A stretch of DNA of 43,873 bases from assembly GCF_002869965.1 (NCBI RefSeq), contig NZ_PEBS01000049.1:1-43873 (forward strand). Reading direction: 5' to 3'. A model generated the notes under the pieces. The model was not told the origin of the DNA, made no database searches, and saw only the letters and a program-made list of their open reading frames with translations. The stretch comes from Janthinobacterium sp. ROICE36 (GTDB taxonomy: Bacteria > Pseudomonadota > Gammaproteobacteria > Burkholderiales > Burkholderiaceae_D). Below are positions 24,198 to 32,904 of this stretch, one piece after another. Each line of letters begins with the position of its first letter. The stretch's first letter is position 1. The position numbers and the translations under genes were made by a program.

Positions 24198-24530
24198 ATG
24201 GCGCGCATCGTCGTGCTGAAAAGCGCCGAGGCCGATTTCAGAGAATTGCGCAGCGACTTCAGGACACGCCACACAGCAGCGGCGTACGCACACTTCAGCT
24301 GCGCTTTCCGGCAATTATTCGCTGACCTCAAGACTTTTCCCGACAGCGGCACCCCCATCGAGGCCGCCCGTGAAGTCGGCATGGATGTGCGGCAACGCCT
24401 GTGTGAAGAGATTCGCATTGTCTACCAGCATGACCGTGCACATGACATCGTGTATATCCGCATGTTCCTGCCCACCCGGCGCGACTTCCTCAGCCATCTC
24501 ACCACGCGCATCCTGCGGCCCGACTTTTAG
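24198..24530 (+). CDS. Type II toxin, RelE/ParE superfamily
   Basis: A 110-residue basic protein with the RelE/ParE layout: an N-terminal helix pair (AEADFRELRSDFRTRH), a central strand with REVGMDVRQRLCEEIRIVYQ, and the final strand DIVYIRMFLPTRRDF. ParE-type members poison gyrase, whereas RelE-type members cleave mRNA on ribosomes; the sequence alone does not decide which. It is cotranscribed with the antitoxin. Confidence 0.85.
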   Translation: MARIVVLKSAEADFRELRSDFRTRHTAAAYAHFSCAFRQLFADLKTFPDSGTPIEAAREVGMDVRQRLCEEIRIVYQHDRAHDIVYIRMFLPTRRDFLSHLTTRILRPDF

Positions 24531-24611
24531 TCACGCCCCTATGCACGGCGGCATGAATATTCTATGCTGCGGCGTTGCACTTTCATCACATCCAAAAAAG
24601 AAGGAGGCTTC

Positions 24612-27488
24612 GTGTCAAGAATCATGCCCGCTTTATTACCTGCTTTCGCCTTGGCCCTGTCGGCCATGGCCTCGTCGAACCTGGGCGCCGCACCCGTCAA
24701 ACCGGCTGCCCCCCACAGCGCCACTGCCAGCAAGGCCGATTTGCTGCCATTCAAGGCCACGGAAAAGACCTTGCCCAACGGCTTGAAAATCATCATCGTA
24801 CCGACCGGCTTCCCCAACCTGGTCTCGCTGCAGATTCCCGTGCAGACGGGTTCGCGCAATGAAGTCGAGCCGGGCAAGTCCGGTTTCGCGCATTTCTTCG
24901 AGCACATGATGTTCCGTGGCACCAAGGCTTATCCGCCCGAGAAATACCAGGAAGTCATCACCCGCGCCGGCGCGCGCCAGAATGCCTATACCAGCGACGA
25001 TTTGACCAATTACCACACCACGTTTGCCAAGCAAGACCTGGAAACCGTGCTGAAGGTGGAAGCGGACCGCTTCCAGCACCTCGATTACGCGGAAGACGCG
25101 TTCAAGACGGAATCGCGGGCCGTGCTGGGCGAATACAACAAGAACAGCGCCAATCCCGTCTCGAAACTGTTCGAAGTGATGCGCGACAGCGCCTACACCA
25201 CGCATACCTACAAGCACACGACGATGGGTTTCATCCAGGACATCGAAGACATGCCGAACCAGTACGCGTATTCGAAGCTCTTCTTCGACCGCTGGTACCG
25301 TCCCGAGCGCACCACCATCATCATCGCCGGCGACGTCGAGCCGCAGCAAGCCATCGCGCTGGTGGAAAAATACTGGAGCGCCTGGCAGCGCGGCAAGCAG
25401 CAGGCCGCCGTACCCGTGGAGCCAAAGCCGCATGGTCCCGTCTACAAGCACGTGGCCTGGCCCACGCCGACCCTGCCATGGGTGGCCGTGGGCTTCCACG
25501 CACCCGCGTTTTCCGTGAAGGACAAGGACCAGGCGGCGCTGGCGACGTTGCTGTCGCTGTCGTTCGGCCGCACTTCGCCGCTGTACAAGCGCCTGGTGCA
25601 AAATGAGCAAAAGGTCGACCAGTTGTTCGACATGACGCCGGACCGGGTCGACCCGACGCTGGCCGTGCTGGGCGCGCGCGTGAAAGACATCGATGACGCC
25701 GTCTACGTGCGCGACGCCATCCTGGCCACCGTGGCGCAGCTGCGCGACACGCCAGTGAGCGAAAAAGACCTGGCGGACGCCAAGTCGGCGGAAAAATATG
25801 GTTTGATCCGCTCGCTCGACAACACCGAGCAGATCGCCGGCACCCTGGCGTCCTTCGTGCATTTCGACCGCTCGTATGCCACCATCAACCAGTACTACCG
25901 CCTGATCGATACGCTCACGCCGGCCGACCTGCAGGCGGCCGCGCGCAAATACCTGACGGACGACGGCCTGGTGGTGACCACCCTGTCGCACCAGCCGATG
26001 GCGGCCGCCATCGCCACAACGCCGACACTGGCCAGCCTGCTGCCGGCCGCCTCGAACGCGAAGTTCGACGTGCTGGTGCAAAAATCGGCGCTGCCGCAAA
26101 TCCGCTACAAGCTGCTGTTTACGGCCGGTTCCGCGCAAGACCCGCAAGGCAAGGAAGGCCTGGCCGCGCTGACAGCCGCCATGGTGGCGTCCGGTGGCTC
26201 GTCCGAACGCAAGATCGATGAAGTCAACCAGGCCCTGTTCCCGCTGGCCGGCAGTTTCAGCCAGCAGACGGACAAGGAAATGACGACGTTTACGGGCTCC
26301 ATCCACAAGGATAACTGGACGCAGTTCAACGCCATCGCCCTGCCGCTGCTGCTGTCGCCCGGCTTCCGTGAAGACGATTTTCGCCGCCTGAAGGATGCGC
26401 AAAAGAACGCGCTGCTGCTGGACCTGAAGGACAATAACGAAGAGGAATTCGCCAAGGAACGCTTGCAAACCAATGTGTATGCAGGCACGCCGTATGGCCA
26501 CCCGGTGCTGGGCACGCTCGCCGGCATCGACGCCATCACCCTCGACGACGTAAAACAGTTCTGGAAGAGCGCGTATGCGCAAGGCGCCGTCAAGGTGGGC
26601 ATTTCCGGCGACGTGTCCGACGCCATGACGGCCTCGCTGACGCAGGCGCTGGCAAGCTTGCCGGCCGGCCCCGGCTTGCCGGCCAGCGTGAAACCTGCGG
26701 GCCGCAAGGCACAGGGACTGGAAGTGGAAATCATCGAAAAGAACACGCGCGCCACGGCCATTTCCTTCGGCCTGCCTTTGGAGGTGACGCGCACGCACCC
26801 GGACTTCCCCGCCCTGTGGCTGGCGAAAACGTGGCTGGGCGAACACCGCGCCTCGAATTCCTACTTGTACCAGCGCATCCGCGAGCTGCGCGGCATGAAC
26901 TATGGCGATTACGCGTACATCGAAGCCTTCCCGCGCGGCATGTATCAGTTCTTCCCGAACCCGAACCTGGGCCGCAAGGCGCAGCTGTTCGAAATCTGGA
27001 TACGCCCCGTAGCGCCGGACAATGCCCACTTCGCGCTGCGCGTGGCCCTGACGGAATTGGGCAAGCTCATCGACAACGGCTTGACGCAGGACGATTTCGC
27101 CACCACGCGCGACTACCTGATGAAAAACGTGTTCGTCATGACCTCGACGCAAGACCAGCAACTCGGTTATGCGCTCGATTCACAATGGTATGGCACGCCG
27201 GAATTTACCAAGCTGATGCGTGATGGCCTATCGAAACTGACGCTGGCGGACGTCAACCGGGCCATCAAACAGCATTTGTCGGCGCAGAACCTGTCCGTGG
27301 TGATCGTCGCCAAGGATGCGGCCGGCTTGAAAGAAAAGCTCGTCAGCGACGCGTTTTCGCCCATCAAGTACGACGGCAACAAGCCGCAGGCGCTGCTCGA
27401 TGAAGACAAGGTCATCGGCGCGATGCAGCTGCACATCAAGCGGGAAGCCGTCACCGTGACGCCGGCGGCGCAGGCGTTCGCGAAGTAA
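24612..27488 (+). CDS. Exported M16-family zinc metallopeptidase (two M16 units)
   Basis: A 958-residue protein with a signal peptide (residues 1-27) followed by two M16 halves. The inverted zinc motif HXXEH is present as HFFEH (His94, Glu97, His98) in the first half, with the downstream Glu in the ETVLKVEADRF helix. The second half is the catalytically silent partner. It should degrade peptides in the periplasm. The start is a GTG at 24612 placed four bases after AAGGAGG; the ATG at 24624 would be too far from it. Codon use is normal for the region. Confidence 0.88.
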   Translation: MSRIMPALLPAFALALSAMASSNLGAAPVKPAAPHSATASKADLLPFKATEKTLPNGLKIIIVPTGFPNLVSLQIPVQTGSRNEVEPGKSGFAHFFEHMMFRGTKAYPPEKYQEVITRAGARQNAYTSDDLTNYHTTFAKQDLETVLKVEADRFQHLDYAEDAFKTESRAVLGEYNKNSANPVSKLFEVMRDSAYTTHTYKHTTMGFIQDIEDMPNQYAYSKLFFDRWYRPERTTIIIAGDVEPQQAIALVEKYWSAWQRGKQQAAVPVEPKPHGPVYKHVAWPTPTLPWVAVGFHAPAFSVKDKDQAALATLLSLSFGRTSPLYKRLVQNEQKVDQLFDMTPDRVDPTLAVLGARVKDIDDAVYVRDAILATVAQLRDTPVSEKDLADAKSAEKYGLIRSLDNTEQIAGTLASFVHFDRSYATINQYYRLIDTLTPADLQAAARKYLTDDGLVVTTLSHQPMAAAIATTPTLASLLPAASNAKFDVLVQKSALPQIRYKLLFTAGSAQDPQGKEGLAALTAAMVASGGSSERKIDEVNQALFPLAGSFSQQTDKEMTTFTGSIHKDNWTQFNAIALPLLLSPGFREDDFRRLKDAQKNALLLDLKDNNEEEFAKERLQTNVYAGTPYGHPVLGTLAGIDAITLDDVKQFWKSAYAQGAVKVGISGDVSDAMTASLTQALASLPAGPGLPASVKPAGRKAQGLEVEIIEKNTRATAISFGLPLEVTRTHPDFPALWLAKTWLGEHRASNSYLYQRIRELRGMNYGDYAYIEAFPRGMYQFFPNPNLGRKAQLFEIWIRPVAPDNAHFALRVALTELGKLIDNGLTQDDFATTRDYLMKNVFVMTSTQDQQLGYALDSQWYGTPEFTKLMRDGLSKLTLADVNRAIKQHLSAQNLSVVIVAKDAAGLKEKLVSDAFSPIKYDGNKPQALLDEDKVIGAMQLHIKREAVTVTPAAQAFAK

Positions 27489-27505
27489 GTTTGTGCCAGA
27501 TCAAG

Positions 27506-27532
27506 CTCGTCCGATGCAGCTTGCCGGACGAG
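27506..27532 (+). terminator. Hairpin after the M16 gene
   Basis: CTCGTCCG (27506-27513) pairs perfectly with CGGACGAG (27525-27532) across an 11-base loop, 18 bases after the M16 stop. A weak T-rich stretch follows. It is a plausible but not canonical terminator separating the M16 and M28 genes. Confidence 0.4.
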
Positions 27533-27673
27533 GTTGGTCTGTTCTTCGGCGCGGCCAAACCCGCCTTCAGGCAGCAAATCCCGGTCTTGGTCGGAAAGTA
27601 GCATCTTGGCAATCTGGTTATCTGCATACTGTTTTTCGACTCTTCCCCAGTGAAAACCATGACAAGGATAACC

Positions 27674-30016
27674 ATGCAGCTGTTCCCTCCCCACCTTTAC
27701 GCCAGTTGCGTCCTCGCCGCTGCCGCACTACCCGCCACCCTGTACGCCCAGACACCGGCCCTTGCGGGACACTGGCAATTCCAGACGGCAACGGGCACGA
27801 CGACGACGAACGGCGTCGACATCGACCTGATCGACACAGGCATACTCGACATCACCGAAGAGCGAGGCAGCTTGCGCGCGACGATATCCTGGCTCGATGA
27901 GCAGGGCCAGCTTACCTCGCCGCGCACGGTCAACGGCACGCCCGGCCCCGCCGGCACCGTCTTCAGGCATGGCGGCAAGCGCGTCAGCACGGGGAGGAAC
28001 GGCAAGGACATCAGCACTGAGGTGACAATACGCTGGACCTTGCAGGCCAAAGGCAAGGTACTGAGCGGCGTACGCCTGGTCGAAACCGATGAGAGCGAAC
28101 CCAAGCCCGTGACCGGCAGGCGGCTCCAGGAGCGCTATGTGCCGCCGGCGCTGCCGGCCGCGTTGCCGGAAACTGCTGCAAGCACCTCCGCGCGCGGCCC
28201 CTCGACGCCGGCCGAACGCGCGCGCGTGGTGCAGATGGCCGTTGCGGCGCAGCACGATCCGCTGGCGCTGCAAGAGCGCGATGGCGCCTGGCTCAGCGCA
28301 TGGATCGAGGCCATTCCCGACCTCACGTTTGGCGCCAGCCTGACCGATGACTGGCTGAACACCGCCCCCACGCCCGCCACCCGCGAGGCGCTGCGCTTCC
28401 AGTACCTGGCCAGCGTGATGGCCTTCCAGATCGACCATCCGGACCAGGCCCGGCAGCAAGGCGATTGCGACCTGGCGGGCATGCAGGGCGTGCTGCACGC
28501 CTACGACACACTGCTGCGCCAGGATAGCCGTTACCGCTCCGCAAAGCTGGACGCAGCGCTGGCGGCGCGCCGGCAGGACAGGCTGCCCGCCTTCCTGGCC
28601 ACGCTGTCCGGCAGGGATGCGCGCATCGCCGGCGCGCCATCGCCATCTGGCGACGCCACGGCGCGCCGAATTGTGGCGCTGGGCACCAGCGACCCGCGCG
28701 CCATGGACTGGCTCGACATCCTGAGCAACCGCTTCGGCGGCCGCATGGCCGGCAGCGATGCCTACACGCATGCGGCGCAATGGGCGCGCATGCAACTGCA
28801 GCAATGGGGGGTGCAGGCCGAGTTGGAAGAAGCCGGTGCCATGCCCGTCGGCTTCAATCGCGGGCCCTGGTCGGGCAAGATGCTGGCGCCCCGGGAACAG
28901 CCGCTGCGCATGGCGACGCCCGCCTATTCGGCCGGCACGCGTGGCGTGCAGCAGGGGCTGGCCACCGTGGGACCGGCCACCCTGGAAGAGGCGCAGGAGC
29001 GCGCTGCGCAATTCAAGGGAAAATGGGTGCTGATCGGCGGCGAAAACAGCGGCGGCGGGCGCGACGGGACGTCCCTCCACAAGCCCAGGGCCATCACCCG
29101 GGTGTTGATGGAGGCCGGGGCGCTGGGCACCATCCAGTCTGGCGAAGAACCGCTGTATGCCGCCAGCGCGGCGCCCGCCACCTGGGCGACCCTGCCCACC
29201 CTGCCCGACATCAAGCTGGCCGCGCCACAATACGCCGACATCCGCCAGCGCCTGGCGCGCGCCGAAGCGGTCACCCTGGAATTTGACATCCGCAACTGGT
29301 TCTATCCGGGCCCGGTGACCTATCACAACGTCGTCGCCCGCATTCCCGGCACGGAAAAGCCGGAAGAAGTCGTGCTGATCGGCGCCCACCTCGACAGCTA
29401 CGATGGCGGCACGGGCGCCGCCGACAATGGCGGCGGCGTATCCACCATGCTCGAAGCGATGCGTCTGCTGGCCAAGTCCAATGCCAGGCCGCGCCGCAGC
29501 ATCATGCTGGTGGTCTTTGGCGCGGAAGAAATCGGCCGCAAGGGTGCGTTCGCCTTTGCCGAGCGGCATGCGGGTGAGTTGAACAATATCGTCATGATGC
29601 TCAACCGCGATGGCCGACCTGGCGCCATCGACGGCATCGCGGTTCCCACGGCGTGGAAGAGCGTGTTTGGCCGGGTCGAACAGGCCCTGCAAGACATCCA
29701 TCCCGTGTTCGGCTTCGCCACGACTATCAATGACGTGCCGCGCGATGCCAGCAAGGCGATGCACGCGCGGGCCGGCAGCGATGACGCCGTGTTTAGCCTG
29801 CATGGCGTGCCGACGCCGAAATTTACCGTGCTCGGCGATTTCGACTATGCGCGCGTGCATCACACGGTACTCGACACCTACGAAAATGTGCTGCCATTTC
29901 GTTCAGCGCAGCAATATTCGGCCATCGCCATCGCCCTGACCGCGTATGAAGTCGCGAATGCACCCGAAGAGATCAGCCGGAAGGGCTACTATCGCGTAGC
30001 CCCTCCTGCACAGTAG
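27674..30016 (+). CDS. Exported M28-family metallopeptidase
   Basis: A 780-residue protein with a signal peptide ending near LYA-QT. Residues about 30-130 form a beta-rich domain of unknown role, and a PA-like insert lies around 430-490. The M28 catalytic core has the two-zinc ligands His572-Leu-Asp574, Asp584 (GAADNGGG), Glu618-Glu619 (FGAEEIG), Asp in NRDG and His in ARVHHTVLD. It should be an aminopeptidase or carboxypeptidase acting outside the cytoplasm. The ATG at 27674 has AAGGA at good spacing; a GTG at 27650 is less likely. It lies in tandem with the M16 peptidase. Confidence 0.87.
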   Translation: MQLFPPHLYASCVLAAAALPATLYAQTPALAGHWQFQTATGTTTTNGVDIDLIDTGILDITEERGSLRATISWLDEQGQLTSPRTVNGTPGPAGTVFRHGGKRVSTGRNGKDISTEVTIRWTLQAKGKVLSGVRLVETDESEPKPVTGRRLQERYVPPALPAALPETAASTSARGPSTPAERARVVQMAVAAQHDPLALQERDGAWLSAWIEAIPDLTFGASLTDDWLNTAPTPATREALRFQYLASVMAFQIDHPDQARQQGDCDLAGMQGVLHAYDTLLRQDSRYRSAKLDAALAARRQDRLPAFLATLSGRDARIAGAPSPSGDATARRIVALGTSDPRAMDWLDILSNRFGGRMAGSDAYTHAAQWARMQLQQWGVQAELEEAGAMPVGFNRGPWSGKMLAPREQPLRMATPAYSAGTRGVQQGLATVGPATLEEAQERAAQFKGKWVLIGGENSGGGRDGTSLHKPRAITRVLMEAGALGTIQSGEEPLYAASAAPATWATLPTLPDIKLAAPQYADIRQRLARAEAVTLEFDIRNWFYPGPVTYHNVVARIPGTEKPEEVVLIGAHLDSYDGGTGAADNGGGVSTMLEAMRLLAKSNARPRRSIMLVVFGAEEIGRKGAFAFAERHAGELNNIVMMLNRDGRPGAIDGIAVPTAWKSVFGRVEQALQDIHPVFGFATTINDVPRDASKAMHARAGSDDAVFSLHGVPTPKFTVLGDFDYARVHHTVLDTYENVLPFRSAQQYSAIAIALTAYEVANAPEEISRKGYYRVAPPAQ

Positions 30017-30030
30017 AGCTGACGCCTGGG

Positions 30031-30285
30031 TCACTCGAAGGGATTGGCCACCGACGTCACTTCGGGTGGCGGCAGCTGGTCGGGCAGCGCCTGCTTTTCC
30101 AGCTGCGCCACCACGTCGCCCAGCAGTTTTTGCAGCTGTTTCGCCAGTGCCAGGCCCGGCTTGTCCAGGGTCAGGTCGATATCGCCGCTGATGCTGATGC
30201 GGTCGATGCGGTTTTCGATGCTCAGGCCGCCGATCTCCAGCACATCGCTTTCATTGGCATATGGGACGAATTTCTTTGCACACAT
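30031..30285 (-). CDS. Small conserved-type cytoplasmic protein of unknown function
   Basis: An 84-residue protein (MCAKKFVPYANESDVLEIGG ...) with a beta-strand-rich first half (IENRIDRISISGDIDLTLDK) and a helical end. I have the impression of a widespread proteobacterial family without known function, but cannot name it. GAGGAAG sets the ATG at 30285. Its start lies 12 bases after the stop of the nuclease gene, so the two are probably one transcript. Confidence 0.65.
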   Translation of the reverse strand: MCAKKFVPYANESDVLEIGGLSIENRIDRISISGDIDLTLDKPGLALAKQLQKLLGDVVAQLEKQALPDQLPPPEVTSVANPFE

Positions 30286-30296
30286 GGGACTTCCTC

Positions 30297-31091
30297 TCAA
30301 GGAGATGTTTTTTTGGACTTGCTATTGATCTTCGGCAAACTCAGCATGCGCAGCTTTTGCTGCCGCGTCAGCGACGGTAACAGATCGATGCCTATCCTGT
30401 CTTCCAGTTGCGCAATGCTCAGTATTTCATATTGTTTGGTATCGATGTTTGCTATGAAGTAGGCGGCGCCGGCGCGCTGGCGCGGGCTGTACACGGCCTT
30501 GTACAGGTGGCTGGGCACGATCACCCTGCCCACCTTGCGCAAGTTGCCGCCAATGAAAGCCGGTCCCGTGATCACGTACAAATCGCCCTCCTTCTTCGCC
30601 ATCTTGCGCACGGCGCCTTCGATGCCGGCCCACACATAGCGGTTGTTGCGCGCATCCTGCGGCACCATATTGGCCAGGGTAAAGCTGTCGCGTTGGCTCT
30701 GGCGGTCCGGCATGTCGCCGTTCGGCGCCATGTGACCACGGTCGAAGCCGCTGCGCGCATAATCGGCCAGCTCCGCGCGCTGGGCGGCGGGCAACTTGCG
30801 TTCGGCATGGAAGGAATTTTGGCGCGACAAGTCCTGCGCCGCTTCCAGCTTGTTCGCCGTCAAGTGTTCAGCCGACCACAGCGGCGTGCGCGTAATACCC
30901 GAGTGCATCACGCCAAACACCTGGTAGCACAGCTCCGTGGTCGCCACGTCCAGCTTGGCATTGGTGATTTCCGGCTTGCGGCCATCGACGTAATGGGCAG
31001 GACAGGCATCGGCATGCGCCAGGTTCGCGGCAAAGGCGCAAGCAAGCAAGCCACACGCCAGGGTCAGCCTGGCGATCGATCGTTGAATCAT
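30297..31091 (-). CDS. Secreted DNA/RNA non-specific endonuclease (DRGH type)
   Basis: A 264-residue protein with a signal peptide (residues 1-27, LAHA-DA). The beta-beta-alpha-metal nuclease signature is complete: FDRGHMAPNGD with general base His120, then the Asn-containing helix (TLANMVPQDARNNRYVW) that binds Mg(II). It should degrade DNA and RNA outside the cell or in the periplasm, for nutrient use or defence. The ATG at 31091 follows GAGGGAAAT. Two extra cysteines (PACPAH- and ELCYQV-type) may form a stabilising disulfide. Confidence 0.88.
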   Translation of the reverse strand: MIQRSIARLTLACGLLACAFAANLAHADACPAHYVDGRKPEITNAKLDVATTELCYQVFGVMHSGITRTPLWSAEHLTANKLEAAQDLSRQNSFHAERKLPAAQRAELADYARSGFDRGHMAPNGDMPDRQSQRDSFTLANMVPQDARNNRYVWAGIEGAVRKMAKKEGDLYVITGPAFIGGNLRKVGRVIVPSHLYKAVYSPRQRAGAAYFIANIDTKQYEILSIAQLEDRIGIDLLPSLTRQQKLRMLSLPKINSKSKKTSP

Positions 31092-31304
31092 ATTTCCCTC
31101 TGAAATCTTTGCAGGCCAGCATTCTAGCGGACGCGAGCCCTCACCACAAACCGGCACAAACCTGGCGTGTGCGTCTGTGCCAGGCGGCAGGCGGCCCTGC
31201 GCAGAGCTGGTGCAAATAAAGGCCAACAGGCTGCGCACAGCCATTCATATCTGCTAAGATTGCCTTGATTTGTTCGCATCGACCATTCAAGATTTGGAGA
31301 GCAT

Positions 31305-31832
31305 ATGATCAAAAAAACCCTGCTGCTGATTGTTGTCGTCGTCGCCGCCATCCTCGGCTATGCCACCACCAAGCCCGACACCTTCAGTGTCGAGCGCGAC
31401 ATCATCATCAAAGCCCCACCCGAGAAAATCGCCGCCCTGATCACGGACTTCCATTACTGGGCCGCCTGGTCGCCATGGGAAAAGCTCGATCCGGCCATGC
31501 GCCGCACCTTTGCGGGACCGGCCAGCGGCCAGGGCGCGCAATATGCGTGGCAAGGCAACGACAAGGTGGGAGCCGGCAGCATGGAAATCATGGAAGCGGC
31601 CCAGCCCGAGCGTACCGTCATCAAGCTGGACTTCCTGAAACCGTTCGAAAGCCATAACACCACCACCTTCAGCATGACACCCGAGGGCGACAGCACCAAG
31701 GTGAACTGGACCATGACGGGCCCCAGCCCTTACGTCACCAAGGTCATGACGGTGTTTGTCAGCATGGACAGGATGATAGGCAAGGATTTTGAAAAGGGCT
31801 TGAACAAGCTGAAGGCAGCGGCAGAGCGCTAA
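31305..31832 (+). CDS. SRPBCC-family protein with N-terminal membrane anchor
   Basis: A 175-residue protein: one hydrophobic segment (residues 4-21), then a polyketide-cyclase/START-like SRPBCC domain (FSVERDIIIKAPPEKIAALI ... DFHYWAAWSPWEKLDP ... GKDFEKGLNKLKAAAER). Such domains bind hydrophobic ligands. The anchored form is common in betaproteobacteria and has no assigned role. An AAGATT -10-like element and GGAGAG site precede the ATG at 31305. Confidence 0.8.
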   Translation: MIKKTLLLIVVVVAAILGYATTKPDTFSVERDIIIKAPPEKIAALITDFHYWAAWSPWEKLDPAMRRTFAGPASGQGAQYAWQGNDKVGAGSMEIMEAAQPERTVIKLDFLKPFESHNTTTFSMTPEGDSTKVNWTMTGPSPYVTKVMTVFVSMDRMIGKDFEKGLNKLKAAAER

Positions 31833-31843
31833 GCACGCCCGCC

Positions 31844-31884
31844 GCCAACAGAAACAGGGCCCGCGCGGCCCTGTTTCTGTTGGC
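31844..31884. terminator. Perfect 18-bp bidirectional terminator
   Basis: Arms 31844-31861 and 31867-31884 are exact inverted repeats with a five-base loop (CGCGC). It sits between the convergent SRPBCC gene and phcQ and ends seven bases before the phcQ stop. The outer part of each arm is A/T-mixed (GTTTCTGTTGG), so it can serve both strands. Confidence 0.8.
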
Positions 31885-31890
31885 GCCCGA

Positions 31891-32904
31891 TCAGAACTGC
31901 TCGATCCAGGCGGCCAGGTGGTCTGGCGTGAGCGCCGGCTCAGCCTGCACCACCTTGCCCTGCAAGCCCAGTTCCGTCTTGCTCAGCTGCAAAGACCAGC
32001 CGCGCCGCGCCAGCCACAGCAAGCTGGCCAGCCAGAATGCGTGGATGGACGAGACGGGCGTGGTGGTGGGCGTTTCCAGGAATTCCGTCAGCAGCCGGCC
32101 ATCGAGGAACAGCGCCGTGCCGCCCTGGTTTTGCAGTGCCGCGCCAAACACGGGCAGCAGCATGTCGATCGCTTGCTCCACGCCACGCCCCGGATGCTCG
32201 CGCTCGAGCTTGTCGAGCTGCTGGCGCACGGCGGCCGCGAAGGCGGTGCCGCGGAAGGCTTCCGAACTGACTAGGTCGGCATAATCCATCAGCAGCCAGT
32301 CCGGCTCGGGCGGCGTGACGCCGGCCGTCAGGGCCGCCGACAGATACGCTTCCACGGGCAGTTGCTGTTCCGGACCGGCCAGGCTGGCGCACAGGGTGTA
32401 CAGGGTGCCGATGCGGTTGGCGACGGCTTGCCGCTGGCGCACCATCAGCTTTTCGCGCAGCAACTGGGCGTGTTCATTGCGCAGCCGCGCCAGCTCCAGC
32501 GCCTGCTTCAATTCCATGCGCAGGGCCGCGATATCCCACGGCTTCTGGATGTAGCGGTGGATCTGCCCCTGGTTGACGGCTTCCACCGTGTGCTCCAGTT
32601 CGGAATACGCGGTGGTCAGGATGCGCACAATGTGCGGATAGCGGTCCCAGGCGTATGACAGCAGCTCATTGCCGTAGGCACCGGGCATGCGCTGGTCCGA
32701 CACCAGCACGGCAATGCGGTCGGCCTGCTCGTCGAGGATGCGCTTGCCCTCCTCGACCGAGGTGGCCGTCAGCACGTCGGCCAGCGGCGCGATGGCGCGC
32801 TGGAAATATTTGAGGGCGTTGACCTCGTCATCGACATAGAGTATCGTCGGCAAGCCTTGCGCCGGCTCACGCTGAGCCGGTAAACGCAGATTGGCGTCAA
32901 TCAT
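31891..32904 (-). CDS. phcQ: Response regulator PhcQ of the Phc quorum-sensing system
   Basis: A 337-residue protein. Residues 18-140 are a receiver domain with the acidic pair DD (25-26), phosphoacceptor Asp70 (LVSDQRMPG), Thr/Tyr switch (LTTAYS) and Lys in QKPWD. Residues about 150-337 are an uncharacterised helical output region without a DNA-binding motif. It is the last gene of phcB-phcS-phcR-phcQ, and its start overlaps the end of phcR by eight bases. In Ralstonia PhcQ works with PhcR to control the LysR-type regulator PhcA; phcA itself is not in this window. Confidence 0.82.
   Translation of the reverse strand: MIDANLRLPAQREPAQGLPTILYVDDEVNALKYFQRAIAPLADVLTATSVEEGKRILDEQADRIAVLVSDQRMPGAYGNELLSYAWDRYPHIVRILTTAYSELEHTVEAVNQGQIHRYIQKPWDIAALRMELKQALELARLRNEHAQLLREKLMVRQRQAVANRIGTLYTLCASLAGPEQQLPVEAYLSAALTAGVTPPEPDWLLMDYADLVSSEAFRGTAFAAAVRQQLDKLEREHPGRGVEQAIDMLLPVFGAALQNQGGTALFLDGRLLTEFLETPTTTPVSSIHAFWLASLLWLARRGWSLQLSKTELGLQGKVVQAEPALTPDHLAAWIEQF

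Noticed and set aside
24636..27161. 841-codon open frame on the minus strand opposite the M16 peptidase gene
   Set aside because: It is an antisense shadow of a strongly supported gene. In high-GC DNA, codon bias leaves long stop-free frames on the other strand; the translation has low complexity, no family motif and no ribosome-binding site.
27728..29863. 711-codon minus-strand frame opposite the M28 peptidase, and similar long antisense frames at 17595-19808, 13021-14568, 36630-38231 and 39911-41680
   Set aside because: All are shadows of genes with clear domains on the other strand, with histidine/arginine/glycine-rich nonsense translations.
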